A DNA stretch of 64,000 nucleotides from Chitinophagaceae bacterium DXS (lineage in GTDB: Bacteria; Bacteroidota; Bacteroidia; Chitinophagales; Chitinophagaceae): NCBI GenBank assembly GCA_030345135.1, contig CP128386.1, forward strand, positions 1,085,129-1,149,128, given 5' to 3'. The number at the start of each line of letters is the position of its first letter. The stretch's first letter is position 1. The position numbers and the translations under genes were made by a program. Below, one piece after another: positions 1 through 9,272 of this stretch. Below the pieces are notes generated by a model that had not been told where the DNA came from, did no database searches, and saw only the letters and a list, made by a program, of their open reading frames with translations.

Positions 1-1305
1 GTTAAAGAAACATTCTATATCACAGCAAAAGGCAAGGGTGAAAGCAGGATGGAAGTTCAATCTGAGTATAAAGGTGGCGCCGCTGATGATATGCGAAGCA
101 CTTTCTCAGAAAACAGTTTCCGGGATCTTGAAGACAGCTATGTGAAATATTATGCAAAAAGCTATGAAGGCATTAAGCAGACGAATGAATTTAAGATAGT
201 GGACGATAGTCTTGCCAACAAACTCACCATCAACAAGTATTATACAATACCCCAGATGTGGACGACCGAAAATGGTGTGGACAAATTTAACGTTACCAGC
301 TTCCCGATCTACAACAGCCTGCCCAATCCAACTACCTTAACAACTGATGTTCCACAGGTTTTGGAATTTCCGTTAAATATACAGCATACGTTGAGCCTCA
401 ACATGCCTTCGGAGTGGTCATTCGACTATGATCCGGTAAGAATCTCCACTGATTCCTATGAGTTTGTTTTTTTGCCATCGGTGGTTGGTAATAAAATAGA
501 ACTTGTTTATAGCCTTAAAACACTTAAAGATCATGTACCGGTAAAAGATCTTGCAGCATATAAAGAAGATTATAAAAAGATGGTTGATCTGTTAGAGTTT
601 AAGTTTACTTCGAATGGAAATGTGCCGTCCAAAAAACAGACGCATGGTGTTAGCGGTGATGCGTTTAATACTTGGTCCGCGTTATATGCCGCAGTAGCGC
701 TTGCGCTTTTTTTCCTGCTGTTCATCTATTTAAACAAACAGTCTGTTCATACAGAAGCTTTTCAACATTGGCATGAGGAACCTCGTTTGACAGGATGGGT
801 TATAGTACTGGGTATAACGCTGGGTCTTTCGTTGCTATTGAACGTGGTAAGTTTTGTAAAGATCAACTACTTTAGCAATGGATCATGGGAGGCAATTACT
901 GCTTCAGGGGGCAAAACCATGCAGTTTATTTATGTGTTTGAGCTTGTCTGTTTTCTTTTCCGGATTTGCGGATTAATCGCATTGCTCTATTGGTACTTTC
1001 AAAAGCGGGATATATTTCCGCGTATGTTTATAGGCTTCAATGTAAATGTAATTATGCTCAGCTTTTTACTGACAACAACCTATAGTACTGTAAAGTCAAA
1101 TCCAACGTTCGGCGATCTTACCAAAAACGGCGTGACCTCGACTGCCCGAGCCTTTTTTTATGCAGCAATCTGGATTACTTATGTACTTAGATCGGAACAG
1201 GTGAAAAGAACGTTTATCTACCCATTCAGCAAAAAAGGAAAAGCGAATCAAGGTAATGGCAATAGAGTAGCCGAAGCACTCGAAGAAGAGTTTAAAAATG
1301 AATAG
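1..1305 (+). CDS. C-terminal part of a DUF3857/DUF2569-type membrane protein (5'-truncated)
   Basis: The reading frame is open from base 1, so the gene starts outside the window; the first internal ATG (49) is probably not the start. About the first 215 visible residues resemble the region after the transglutaminase core of DUF3857 proteins. The rest has about four hydrophobic segments and resembles DUF2569: a cluster near visible residue 220 (ALYAAVALALFFLLFIYL), then a Gly-Trp-x-Ile-Val-Leu-Gly segment and two more membrane spans. The protein ends in a charged cytoplasmic tail. Family assignment is by eye from layout and motifs. The function is unknown; the catalytic transglutaminase residues, if present, lie upstream of the window. 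Confidence 0.6.
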   Translation, partial: VKETFYITAKGKGESRMEVQSEYKGGAADDMRSTFSENSFRDLEDSYVKYYAKSYEGIKQTNEFKIVDDSLANKLTINKYYTIPQMWTTENGVDKFNVTSFPIYNSLPNPTTLTTDVPQVLEFPLNIQHTLSLNMPSEWSFDYDPVRISTDSYEFVFLPSVVGNKIELVYSLKTLKDHVPVKDLAAYKEDYKKMVDLLEFKFTSNGNVPSKKQTHGVSGDAFNTWSALYAAVALALFFLLFIYLNKQSVHTEAFQHWHEEPRLTGWVIVLGITLGLSLLLNVVSFVKINYFSNGSWEAITASGGKTMQFIYVFELVCFLFRICGLIALLYWYFQKRDIFPRMFIGFNVNVIMLSFLLTTTYSTVKSNPTFGDLTKNGVTSTARAFFYAAIWITYVLRSEQVKRTFIYPFSKKGKANQGNGNRVAEALEEEFKNE

Positions 1306-1330
1306 CGTAGCTTGTTCTTCATAAAAGAAA

Positions 1331-1365
1331 AACCGCAGACAAAGTACATCATCTGCGGTTTTTTT
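1331..1365. terminator. Bidirectional intrinsic terminator between convergent genes
   Basis: A perfect 9-bp stem (AACCGCAGA at 1331-1339, TCTGCGGTT at 1352-1360) is followed by TTTTT on the plus strand. The minus strand also has a T-rich run after the hairpin. It lies 26 bp after the DUF2569 gene and about 86 bp beyond the metG stop, so it can serve both. Confidence 0.85.
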
Positions 1366-1450
1366 ATATAGTTAAAAGTTCAACAGTTTTAAAGTAAAGT
1401 GACCTGTTCAAAATTGAGCACCTCGTACTTCAAACATCGTACTTCGTACT

Positions 1451-3613
1451 TTAACTGACTCCTGCGCCAGCGTTGATCTGCTCTTCAGGATTTACAAAAT
1501 GAAGTTTGCCACTTGCATCTTCAGCCATCAATATCATGCCGTTGCTTTCTATGCCGCGCATTTTACGTGGTGCAAGATTTATAACAACAACAACCTGTTT
1601 GCCGACGATATCTTCAGGTTTGAAATGCATTGCAATACCTGATACAATTGTTCTTGTTTCGAAGCCTAGATCGACGGAAAGCTTCAATAATTTGTCTGCT
1701 TTCTCAACTTTTTCTGCGGTAACGATTTTTCCCACGCGAAGATCCAGTTTGGCAAAATCATCATATACGATTTCTGATTTCACCGGAGCCGTTTCTTTTA
1801 CCGGTTCAGTAGCAGGTGCGGCAGTAGCTTTCTGTTTGGATGCTTCCTGCAATTTTGTGATCTGGGCTTTTACTTCATCATCTTCAATTTTTCTGAACAG
1901 CAATTCAGGAGCGCGGAGTGTGTATCCTACACTCAACAATTTCATGCTTCCTGCATTGCTCCATTCCAATACTTTATCAACCAGCTTCATCATGTGCAGC
2001 ATTTTCTTGGCTGTGAATGGAAGGAAAGGATTGATAAATATTCCCAGGTTACCACACAGTTGCAGGCAAATATGCAGTGTATTGTCAATTGATTTTTGCG
2101 CATCAGGATTTTCTGCAAGTTTCTTTGCTACGATCCACGGTTCTTTATCCTGCATGTATTTGTTACCCTTGCGCGCAAGATCAATTACTTCAAACAATGC
2201 CTCGCGGAACTTATACTGTTCTAACAGTCCCTCAACTTTTGCTTTGGTCTGCTGAATATCCTCTACTATTTTTTTGTCAGCATCGTCAACAATATCAGTA
2301 TGCAGTACTGGCACTTTGCCGCCACACAATTTGTGCATCAGTACAAACGTGCGGTTTACAAAGTTGCCGAATATGCTCACAAGTTCACTGTTGTTGGCAT
2401 CCTGGAAGCCTTTCCAGGTAAACTCACTGTCCTTTGTTTCAGGAGAGATAGTATTCAGATAATAGCGTAAAACGTCCGCCATCTGGCTTCCCCCATTTTC
2501 TTTTTTGATAAAATCATCAATGTAATCCTGCATATCCAGCTTCCAGTTTCTGCTGGTGCTCATTTTATCTCCTTCAAGATTCATGAATTCATTGGCAGGC
2601 ACATTTGCCGGAACAATATTTCCGTGCAGCTTAAGCATTACGGGGAAAATGATGCAGTGGAAGACTATATTATCCTTGCCGATAAAATGGACAAGTTTAG
2701 TGTCTTCGTTATACCAATAGGGTTTCCAGTCTTTATTATTGTCAATTGCCCATTGTTTTGTGGCACTGATGTAGCCAATAGGAGCATCAAACCAAACGTA
2801 CAACACTTTGCCTTCTGCATCGGGCAAAGGAACTTTAATACCCCAGTCAAGATCACGAGTGACAGCACGTGGTTGTAGTCCACCATCTATCCAGCTTTTA
2901 CACTGACCAACTACGGTTGGGCGCCAGTCGCTTTTATGTTGTTCCAGGATCCACTCGCGAAGCCATTCTTCATGTTTGTTCAAAGGGAGATACCAGTGTT
3001 TGGTAGGCTTTTTTATTGGTGCTTTTCCGCTGAGTGTACTAACCGGGTTGATCAGCATGTCTGGACTTAGCGATGTTCCGCATTTTTCACACTGGTCGCC
3101 AAATGCATTTTCAAATCCGCAGTTAGGACAAGTACCTTTTATAAAACGGTCAGCGAGGAAGGTTTTTGTCTCCTCATCATAATATTGCTCGCTGTCTATT
3201 ACTTCCAGTTCATTGCGATCATTCAGGTAAGTGAAAAACTCCTGAGTTGTTTCATGGTGAATGGGTTCGCTTGTTCTGTGGTAGATATCAAATGAAATTC
3301 CCAGGTCATCAAAATTCTGTTTAATGATGGGATGGTATTTGTCAATAATAGCCCTGGCAGTTGTTCCTTCTTTCATGGCCTGAATGGGGATAGCAGTGCC
3401 ATGCTCATCACTTCCGCAAACAAAAACAACATCTCTTTTTTGCGCGCGCAAATATCTTACATAAATGTCCGCCGGAAGATATGCACCCGCAAGGTGCCCT
3501 ATGTGCTTTAAACCATTGGCATAAGGAAGCGCCGCCGTAATTAAATATCTGGTGGGAGTATTCGTCTTTTCTGTATTTGCCACTGTATCAATCTTGCCTG
3601 TTTCTGTACTCAT
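1451..3613 (-). CDS. metG: Methionyl-tRNA synthetase
   Basis: Charges tRNA-Met with methionine using ATP, in the cytoplasm. From the chosen start the protein has 720 residues: class I HIGH motif at residues 37-40, a four-cysteine zinc knuckle (CPNCG and CEKCG pairs) near residues 160-180, and KMSTS (the KMSKS loop) near residue 348. A C-terminal EMAPII/Trbp111-like tRNA-binding domain covers about the last 110 residues (DFAKLDLRVGKI onwards). A longer frame reaches 3691, but a TAnnTTTG promoter box lies at 3679-3686, inside that extension, so ATG at 3613 is preferred. Downstream is the shared terminator at 1331-1365. It appears to be a single-gene unit. Confidence 0.97.
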   Translation of the reverse strand: MSTETGKIDTVANTEKTNTPTRYLITAALPYANGLKHIGHLAGAYLPADIYVRYLRAQKRDVVFVCGSDEHGTAIPIQAMKEGTTARAIIDKYHPIIKQNFDDLGISFDIYHRTSEPIHHETTQEFFTYLNDRNELEVIDSEQYYDEETKTFLADRFIKGTCPNCGFENAFGDQCEKCGTSLSPDMLINPVSTLSGKAPIKKPTKHWYLPLNKHEEWLREWILEQHKSDWRPTVVGQCKSWIDGGLQPRAVTRDLDWGIKVPLPDAEGKVLYVWFDAPIGYISATKQWAIDNNKDWKPYWYNEDTKLVHFIGKDNIVFHCIIFPVMLKLHGNIVPANVPANEFMNLEGDKMSTSRNWKLDMQDYIDDFIKKENGGSQMADVLRYYLNTISPETKDSEFTWKGFQDANNSELVSIFGNFVNRTFVLMHKLCGGKVPVLHTDIVDDADKKIVEDIQQTKAKVEGLLEQYKFREALFEVIDLARKGNKYMQDKEPWIVAKKLAENPDAQKSIDNTLHICLQLCGNLGIFINPFLPFTAKKMLHMMKLVDKVLEWSNAGSMKLLSVGYTLRAPELLFRKIEDDEVKAQITKLQEASKQKATAAPATEPVKETAPVKSEIVYDDFAKLDLRVGKIVTAEKVEKADKLLKLSVDLGFETRTIVSGIAMHFKPEDIVGKQVVVVINLAPRKMRGIESNGMILMAEDASGKLHFVNPEEQINAGAGVS

Positions 3614-3678
3614 TAGTCGTAATAATTTTTGTATTTGCTCGAATGTGGTTCGTCCGCCCCAAAACGAACAAACGGCTG

Positions 3679-3686
3679 CAAAAATA
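3679..3686 (-). promoter_or_regulatory. -7 promoter box of metG
   Basis: On the minus strand this reads TATTTTTG, an exact match to the Bacteroidota -7 element TAnnTTTG. It predicts a transcript start near 3675 and a leader of about 60 nt to the ATG at 3613. No well-spaced -33 TTTG is visible, so confidence is moderate. Confidence 0.45.
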
Positions 3687-3784
3687 AACAATTAAGGGCA
3701 AAGGTTCGTGGAAGGGTGAGTTTGGGGCTAAATCCTTCAAACTCATAGCAGAAAAATATTTAATTTACCGTTCTTAGAAGTTTT

Positions 3785-3810
3785 ACGTTGTAAGTTATAC
3801 GTTGTACGTT
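3785..3810. repeat. Dispersed intergenic repeat (ACGTTGTAAGTTATACGTTG family)
   Basis: The same word occurs at about 56088-56114, and a related inverted form at 57573-57603. It belongs to the group of short, partly palindromic intergenic words that fill gaps throughout this window. Confidence 0.7.
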
Positions 3811-3863
3811 TGCTCAAGCGGTGTTTAGTCGGCTTACAACCCTTATACATAATTTATTGTCAG

Positions 3864-4889
3864 GTGAATAGAAAAAACTTCCTTCAACATACAGGCCTAC
3901 TAATAGCTGGGGCGGGTGTATCCAACAGTGTGATGGCTGCAACAAACTCTTCAGCACATTCCTGGATCATTCCACCATATTTGCAAAAAGGTGATACGAT
4001 CGGGATAACATCTCCTGCAGGGTATATTCTTGAAAAAGATATTCAGTCCGCCGTTCAGAAGATCCAATCCTGGGGCTTTAAGGTTGAAATAGGAAAGACG
4101 ATTGGTACACGCGACGGAAGTCTTGGTGGTACAGATGCCGCGCGACTGACCGATTTTCAAAACATGCTTAACAGCCGGCATATTAAAGCAATTTTATGTG
4201 CGCGTGGTGGCTATGGCCTGGTGCGGATCATCGATCAGATGGATTTTAGCAAGCTGCGTGCTCATCCAAAATGGATCATTGGATTTAGCGACATAACGGT
4301 GCTGCATTGCCACATCAATAACAATCATCGGATTGCAACTATTCATTCGAAAATGTGTAATAGTTTCCCGGATGACTGGGCAAAAGCAGATCCCGTTCAG
4401 GTGCAAACAATTGAATCCATACAAAAGGTTCTTACCGGCACAAAAATGAGCTATAATGCGCCTTATAATGCTTTCAACAGAACTGGAAAAGCTTCGGGTA
4501 TTTTGGTTGGGGGCAATCTTAGAACAATGGAAAACCTTGCTGCTACAGATTCTGATATTGATACGCACGGCAAAATATTATTTGTGGAAGATACCGGGGA
4601 ATATCTTTACAATATAGACCGGATGTTCTGGAGTTTTAAACGCACAGGCAAATTAAAGCATCTTGGAGGGTTAATTGTTGGCGGCTTTAATACCAAAGCA
4701 GAAACTAATCCTGACGATGAGTTTACAAAAAGCCTGTTTGAAATAGTGATGGAAAAAGTAAAGCCTTATAACTATCCCGTTTGTTTTGATTTTCCTGTGG
4801 GACATCAGAAGAATAATTTTGCGCTGAAATGTGGTGTGAGACACAGGTTGACTGTGGCGAGCGAGGGAAGTTCTTTAATTGAAAATTGA
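3864..4889 (+). CDS. Exported S66-family L,D-carboxypeptidase-like protein
   Basis: The S66 family (LdcA/MccF) removes the terminal D-Ala from murein tetrapeptides or related amide bonds. A GTG at 3864 is preferred because it begins MNRKNFLQ followed by a hydrophobic stretch ending SNSVMA, a signal peptide of Sec or atypical Tat type (RK instead of RR); longer frames only add non-signal sequence. Family marks: RGGYG, the nucleophile serine in GFSDIT, an acidic residue in the FVEDTGEYLYNIDRM block and the C-terminal histidine in FPVGHQ. It is followed by a paralogue without signal peptide (5122-6030), suggesting one envelope and one cytoplasmic enzyme. The two could share substrates with the D-amino-acid cluster at 6.8-11.2 kb (inference). 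Confidence 0.85.
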   Translation: MNRKNFLQHTGLLIAGAGVSNSVMAATNSSAHSWIIPPYLQKGDTIGITSPAGYILEKDIQSAVQKIQSWGFKVEIGKTIGTRDGSLGGTDAARLTDFQNMLNSRHIKAILCARGGYGLVRIIDQMDFSKLRAHPKWIIGFSDITVLHCHINNNHRIATIHSKMCNSFPDDWAKADPVQVQTIESIQKVLTGTKMSYNAPYNAFNRTGKASGILVGGNLRTMENLAATDSDIDTHGKILFVEDTGEYLYNIDRMFWSFKRTGKLKHLGGLIVGGFNTKAETNPDDEFTKSLFEIVMEKVKPYNYPVCFDFPVGHQKNNFALKCGVRHRLTVASEGSSLIEN

Positions 4890-5117
4890 AAATGGACAAT
4901 TGAAAATGATGGCTAAATGTGCGAATGTGCGAATTTGTAAATGTGCGAATCCGTGTACTTCGTATTCGTACTTAAAACGATTTATTAGAAAACAATATTC
5001 ATAATAATTACAACATTCAATTGAGTTAGTAGAGCTGATAGCTGATAGCTGATAGCTCAAAGCTATTTTCAATTGTGTCGATAAAGCTGACAGCTGATAG
5101 CTGAAAGCTCAAAGCTC
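4878..5117. repeat. Intergenic cluster of dispersed repeat words
   Basis: The gap between the two carboxypeptidase genes contains, in order: an AATTGAAAATTGAAAATGG-type word overlapping the upstream gene's end, GTGCGAATGTGCGAA words (4919-4952), a CTTCGTATTCGTACTT word, and two blocks of GCTGATAGCTGATAGCTCAAAGCT (5031-5060 and 5085-5116). All recur elsewhere in the window. No promoter box was found here. Confidence 0.75.
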
Positions 5118-5121
5118 TACT

Positions 5122-6030
5122 ATGATTATTCCTCCTTATCTTAAAAAAGGTGATACTATTGGCATTGTTTGTCCTTCAGGATATATGCCATTTGAAAAAG
5201 CGCAGACCTGTATTGATACGCTGCAACAATGGGGCTACAAAGTAAAAGTGGGTAAAACATTGGGCAATCAGTCCAATTATTTTTCAGGAACTGACGAAGA
5301 GCGGCTTGCTGACCTGCAGGCTATGCTGGATGATAAAAGTGTGCATGCTATATTGTGTGGAAGAGGAGGATATGGTTTAAGCAGGATTGTTGATGATATA
5401 GATTTCCGTCATTTTAAAAAACATCCGAAGTGGATCATTGGTTACAGTGATATTACACTGCTACATGCGCATTTATATACAAAATTGAAAACGGCGTCCC
5501 TGCATTCTCCGATGGCTGCAGCGTTTAATGATGGCGGTGCTAAAAATGAATTTGTGCTGTCTTTGAAAAAAGCGTTAGAAGGGAAACACTCCCAATACAA
5601 CACACTGCCACATGCATTAAACAGAAAGGGTGTTGCACAGGGAGAACTTATTGGGGGAAATCTTTCCTTAGTGATCAATATCATTGGATCAGTTTCAGAC
5701 TTCAAAACAAAAAGTACAATATTGTTTTTGGAAGATGTGGGTGAATACATCTACAGCGTTGACAGAATGATGATGCAATTAAAGCGCGCCGGTAAATTAG
5801 ATAATCTTTCCGGTCTTGTAGTCGGTGGATTTACCGATATGAAAGACACCACGATTCCTTTTGGTCAAAACGTATACGACGCCATTTACGATAAGGTTAA
5901 AGAATATAGTTACCCTGTCTGTTTTGACTTTCCGGTGAGCCACACAGATCGCAATTATGCCTTAAAAGTTGGTGTAAATCATGAACTTACGATAAATAAA
6001 ACCAAGGTATTGCTGAAAGAATTACATTAA
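5122..6030 (+). CDS. ldcA: S66-family L,D-carboxypeptidase (cytoplasmic)
   Basis: 302 residues, the usual length for LdcA, which trims the D-Ala from murein tetrapeptide during peptidoglycan recycling. It starts directly with the conserved IIPPYLKKGDTIGI strand, so it has no signal peptide. Family motifs are intact: GRGGYGL, the serine nucleophile in GYSDIT, glutamate in LFLEDVGEYIY and histidine in FPVSH. It is a clear paralogue of the exported protein just upstream, probably from a local duplication. Assignment to murein rather than another amide substrate rests on family knowledge only. Confidence 0.88.
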   Translation: MIIPPYLKKGDTIGIVCPSGYMPFEKAQTCIDTLQQWGYKVKVGKTLGNQSNYFSGTDEERLADLQAMLDDKSVHAILCGRGGYGLSRIVDDIDFRHFKKHPKWIIGYSDITLLHAHLYTKLKTASLHSPMAAAFNDGGAKNEFVLSLKKALEGKHSQYNTLPHALNRKGVAQGELIGGNLSLVINIIGSVSDFKTKSTILFLEDVGEYIYSVDRMMMQLKRAGKLDNLSGLVVGGFTDMKDTTIPFGQNVYDAIYDKVKEYSYPVCFDFPVSHTDRNYALKVGVNHELTINKTKVLLKELH

Positions 6031-6093
6031 TGCTGTACCGTTAATTGTGGCTATGCTGGCACAGAATTTTCATTACAATTCTAAACGTTAGTT

Positions 6094-6372
6094 ATGAAAA
6101 AGGAAGCTGCAAAAGATACCCATCCCATCACAAAGAAAGAGGATGTCCAAAAAAGCAATGACGAACATATAGACCAGGATTTTGAAGGTTTTCCTCATAA
6201 TCCCGCGAAAGAAGATATCATCAATCCAAAGACAAAAGAAGATGCAAAAACGGCAGGCTTAAAGAAAGAGGATATCAAAAAGATGGAAAAGAAGGATGAT
6301 GACGAGATATATTCCGTTGGCTCCGGCGGCGCATTTGACGCAACGGAAGATGTGAGCGAAGACGAAGATTAG
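6094..6372 (+). CDS. Small, highly charged hypothetical protein
   Basis: 92 residues with no hydrophobic segment. Lys, Asp and Glu make up a large share of the sequence (KKEDIKKMEKKDDDE near residue 80), and it ends in an acidic tail (EDVSEDED). It is predicted to be soluble and largely disordered. ATG at 6094 follows a 60-bp gap from the carboxypeptidase. I do not recognise a family with a known role. The sustained reading frame and biased composition suggest a real gene. Confidence 0.6.
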   Translation: MKKEAAKDTHPITKKEDVQKSNDEHIDQDFEGFPHNPAKEDIINPKTKEDAKTAGLKKEDIKKMEKKDDDEIYSVGSGGAFDATEDVSEDED

Positions 6373-6852
6373 GGTGAACCACGGAGACACGACGACACGA
6401 AAGAAACACAAAGGTTTTTGAAACCCGTCCGATCCGGCACGGGCGGGCACGAAAGCACGAAGGACACAAAGGTGCACAAAGTAAGTATTGCATATTATGC
6501 TTGAACGCCACTAATATATACAATTGAACCAGGAAGGCGCACTACCTAAAGAAACATAAAGGTTTTTGAAACCCGTCCGATCCGGCACGGGCGGGCACGA
6601 AGGACACAAAGGTGCACAAAGTAAGTGTTCCATATTATGCTTGAACGCTATTAATCTATATAATTGAACCAGAAAGGCACGCGACACGAAAGAAACACAA
6701 AGGTTTTTGAAACCCGTCCGATCCGGCACGGGCGGGCACGAAGGACACAAAGGGCAAAAGCGTCAAGAGATTTTCCGCTCCGATCATTGTCAATTCTCCA
6801 TTTTCAATTTTCAATTAACTAAGTGTTCCTCCGTGTCGCCCTGTCTCCGTGG
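6373..6852. repeat. Three-copy repeat of about 145 bp with GC-rich hairpin
   Basis: The gap holds three copies of a block beginning AAAGAAACACAAAGG at 6400, (AAAGAAACATAAAGG) 6548 and 6689 (spacing 148 and 141 bp; the third is shortened). Each contains an imperfect hairpin CCCGTCC...GGGCGGG (first at 6424-6447). The first two end in a unit-specific AT-rich section with AATTGAACCAG. A related GC-rich hairpin lies at 51156-51186. Short ORFs across this region are produced by the repeat and are not genes. The end of the gap carries an AATTCTCCATTTTCAATTTT word. Confidence 0.85.
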
Positions 6853-7929
6853 TTACAAAGCTTTGCGCATGAAGCGCAGCCAGTTGCCGTGCATCACGTT
6901 TTTAATATCTTCCTGTGAATATCCCCGTTTGCTTAACAACACAGGAACTTTCTGTAAATCTGCTATCGTTTCAAGATCATAAGGGCATTGCTCTTTTCCA
7001 AAAGCGCCGTCAAGATCACTGCCAATTCCAATGTGAAGTGCGTTGCCTGCAAGCTGGCAAATATGATCCATGTGATCCACCATCTTTTCCAGGTTACAAT
7101 TCATCTGCTCCGGTGTAGACTGGTGGCGTATCCAGCCGGGAACCATCATCCATGCATCAAGCGCACCGCCGATTACAGCGCCTCTTTCAATCAGTACTTT
7201 GATTTGTTCATCGCTGAACTGGCGATTGTGATTCACCAGTGCTCTACAGTTATTATGGCTGGCCCAGACATTTCCTTTGAAAATTTCCATGGCATCCCAA
7301 AAGGCATCATCACACAAATGTGTTGCATCCAGGATCATATCCAGCCGGTCCATCTCTTTTAAAAGTTGCTTGCCTTGCTCGTTCAGGTGACCAGTTGCAT
7401 CAGTTCCATTTGCATAGCGGCCGGGTCCGTAATGAGCTGGTCCTACGGCGCGCAAACCATTTGCATAAGCCCGTTCAAGATGTTGTATTGTAACGAGGGA
7501 GTCGGCGCCTTCCAGACTAAGAATAAAACCAATGGGTTTGGCTGTGTTCTCAATGTCCTCGTTTGTCCATAAAGTAATATGCTGCTCAAGGCCAGCAACA
7601 TTTTTTATCATTACCATTTCGCCGGCTGCTTCCATTGACTTATACCATGATAATTGTGCCTGAGTTTGCGCCCAGGCCTGTTCAGGTGAATGCCACCCCG
7701 GTAAAGGATTGTCCGGTGCAACATATCTCGCGATCTGTGTAGCCACCACAAGACCAATATTTCCCTGTCTCAACGCGGGCAGCGACACCGTTCCTTTGGC
7801 TCTGTCCGGTTTATCAGTAAGGCCTTTTTCTCTTTCCCTGATGTTTGCAATGCTCTCGCGCAGATCCCTGTTCCACTCCATTGCATTCATGCTTAAATCT
7901 AAATGAGCGTCTATTGTAAACATATTCAA
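6853..7929 (-). CDS. M19 family (renal-dipeptidase-like) dipeptidase
   Basis: Hydrolyses dipeptides, typically accepting a D residue at the C-terminal position, with a dinuclear zinc centre. The family ligands are visible in order: HLD (H9, D11), glutamate in LSLEGAD, histidine in DATHLCD, histidine in WASHNNCRAL and aspartate in GIGSDLDG. At 358 residues it is full length; no signal peptide, so cytoplasmic. The next in-frame Met is two codons further in and either could be the start. It is the last gene of a four-gene minus-strand cluster with a D-serine-dehydratase-like enzyme, RidA and a GntP permease, which fits peptide-derived D-amino-acid use. Confidence 0.9.
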   Translation of the reverse strand: MNMFTIDAHLDLSMNAMEWNRDLRESIANIREREKGLTDKPDRAKGTVSLPALRQGNIGLVVATQIARYVAPDNPLPGWHSPEQAWAQTQAQLSWYKSMEAAGEMVMIKNVAGLEQHITLWTNEDIENTAKPIGFILSLEGADSLVTIQHLERAYANGLRAVGPAHYGPGRYANGTDATGHLNEQGKQLLKEMDRLDMILDATHLCDDAFWDAMEIFKGNVWASHNNCRALVNHNRQFSDEQIKVLIERGAVIGGALDAWMMVPGWIRHQSTPEQMNCNLEKMVDHMDHICQLAGNALHIGIGSDLDGAFGKEQCPYDLETIADLQKVPVLLSKRGYSQEDIKNVMHGNWLRFMRKAL

Positions 7930-7946
7930 AGTTCAAAAGATTGTGT

Positions 7947-8032
7947 AATTGAAAATTGAAAGTTGACAATTGAAAATGATAGAAAACCGGCAGTAACCTT
8001 CATTTTCAATTTTCAATTGTCAACTTTCAATT
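7947..8032. repeat. Imperfect long palindrome between two genes
   Basis: Arms at 7947-7979 and 8000-8032 are built from AATTGAAAATTGACAATTG words and their complement, with a 20-nt loop. The second arm includes the stop codon of the downstream-lying minus-strand gene (8031-8033). The same words recur near 4878, 6788, 35722 and 61842-61925. Confidence 0.75.
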
Positions 8033-9131
8033 AAATGTTTATTTTTCTTTTTCTCGCAACAACATCCCAAAAGCCAACTGCATTGTTGTTTTCTATCACA
8101 ACAGCAGTATCATATAAGGCAACGGTGGGGCATATATGTACCGGTACGGCATACAAAACATCCCCGATGGTATATATGGAAGCGTCCGGCACTTTAATCA
8201 CCATATGCTCCTCACTTTGTGAAACGGGTAATGCTTCAGGTGCATTGAGAAAAGCTACCCTTGGCAGGGGATTTTCAGCAGCAACAGATTTGTGCCCCAG
8301 ATCAAGACAGACAGTCTGATGATCAATCAATGAGATTACACGCGTAATAACAAGTGCCGCGTATTCAAAAGGTTCATCCGGTGCGATCTGTTTGTAACCC
8401 CAATCCCAGAAAACAAATGTCCCGGGACTACATTCGACATTTTCGCGATGTATATGCGTGGGGAATGTTGGCGTGCCACCCACTACCACGGTCAAAGGGT
8501 GGTTCGTTACAGACTCAAGGGCTTCTGAAAGTATAAGCACTTTTTGAAAAGCCTCGTCACTTTTATGTTGGCGAACGGTCAAATCAGTATCGCGAATGTT
8601 GCCATCATATGCATGCAATCCAATTACCCTTATGAATGGCAACAATTGAATCGCTTCGAACAAATACAAAGCGTGTGCTGGTTGTATACCGGTTCTGTTC
8701 ATGCCGGTGTTTAAGTCGATGTACACATGTATTGTCTGCTCATATTTTTGACCCAGCTCTGACAAATGCTGCGCAGGGACGATGTGATCAACAAGACAGG
8801 AAAAATAAGTAGCCGGATACTGCTTGATGAGCTCAATAAACCTTTCGGCTTTTGGACCAACAGGTTGATAAGCCAGCAATACATCTTTTGCGTTTATCTG
8901 TGCAAGCATCTCGGCTTCAGCAATGGTTGCGCATTTAAACTTGCTGATGCCTGCATCCATCATCAGGGAGCAAACTTCCGCAATCTTGTTTGTTTTAACA
9001 TGTGGCCGCAACTTATTTGGATCGCCAATCATTCTAACGGCACGCGCAATATTTTGTCTTACGCGATCCCTATAAACAACCAATGCAGGAGAGTCTATCG
9101 TGGAAATATTTTCTATCTCAAACCAATCCAT
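8031..9131 (-). CDS. Alanine-racemase-fold PLP enzyme, zinc-type D-serine dehydratase/D-threonine aldolase family
   Basis: 366 residues: an N-terminal alanine-racemase barrel with the PLP lysine in RPHVKTNK (K46), then a C-terminal beta domain. The metal site reads PVHICP (H332, C334). In this family a His-x-Cys pair is found in zinc D-serine dehydratases, whereas D-threonine aldolases have His-x-Asp, so a dehydratase is favoured (family knowledge plus inference). The predicted reaction is D-serine or a related beta-hydroxy D-amino acid to the 2-oxoacid and ammonia through 2-aminoacrylate. A RidA protein, which hydrolyses that intermediate, is encoded 141 bp upstream, and a DsdX-like permease family member precedes it. 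Confidence 0.82.
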   Translation of the reverse strand: MDWFEIENISTIDSPALVVYRDRVRQNIARAVRMIGDPNKLRPHVKTNKIAEVCSLMMDAGISKFKCATIAEAEMLAQINAKDVLLAYQPVGPKAERFIELIKQYPATYFSCLVDHIVPAQHLSELGQKYEQTIHVYIDLNTGMNRTGIQPAHALYLFEAIQLLPFIRVIGLHAYDGNIRDTDLTVRQHKSDEAFQKVLILSEALESVTNHPLTVVVGGTPTFPTHIHRENVECSPGTFVFWDWGYKQIAPDEPFEYAALVITRVISLIDHQTVCLDLGHKSVAAENPLPRVAFLNAPEALPVSQSEEHMVIKVPDASIYTIGDVLYAVPVHICPTVALYDTAVVIENNNAVGFWDVVARKRKINI

Positions 9132-9272
9132 AGAACTTACGTGTTTTGAGAAAAAATAAAATTGAAGTCAAAATTCAAAAATCAAAATTCAAAACGATGA
9201 ATGTTTGTAACTGGCTTAGTTGTTTGCCTGCGGGATACTATTTTGAATTTTGACTTTTAACCTTTGAATTTA

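Noticed and set aside
1506-2255. 249-codon open frame opposite metG
   Set aside because: Antisense shadow of the MetRS C-terminal half; Ser-rich composition follows from the complementary codons.
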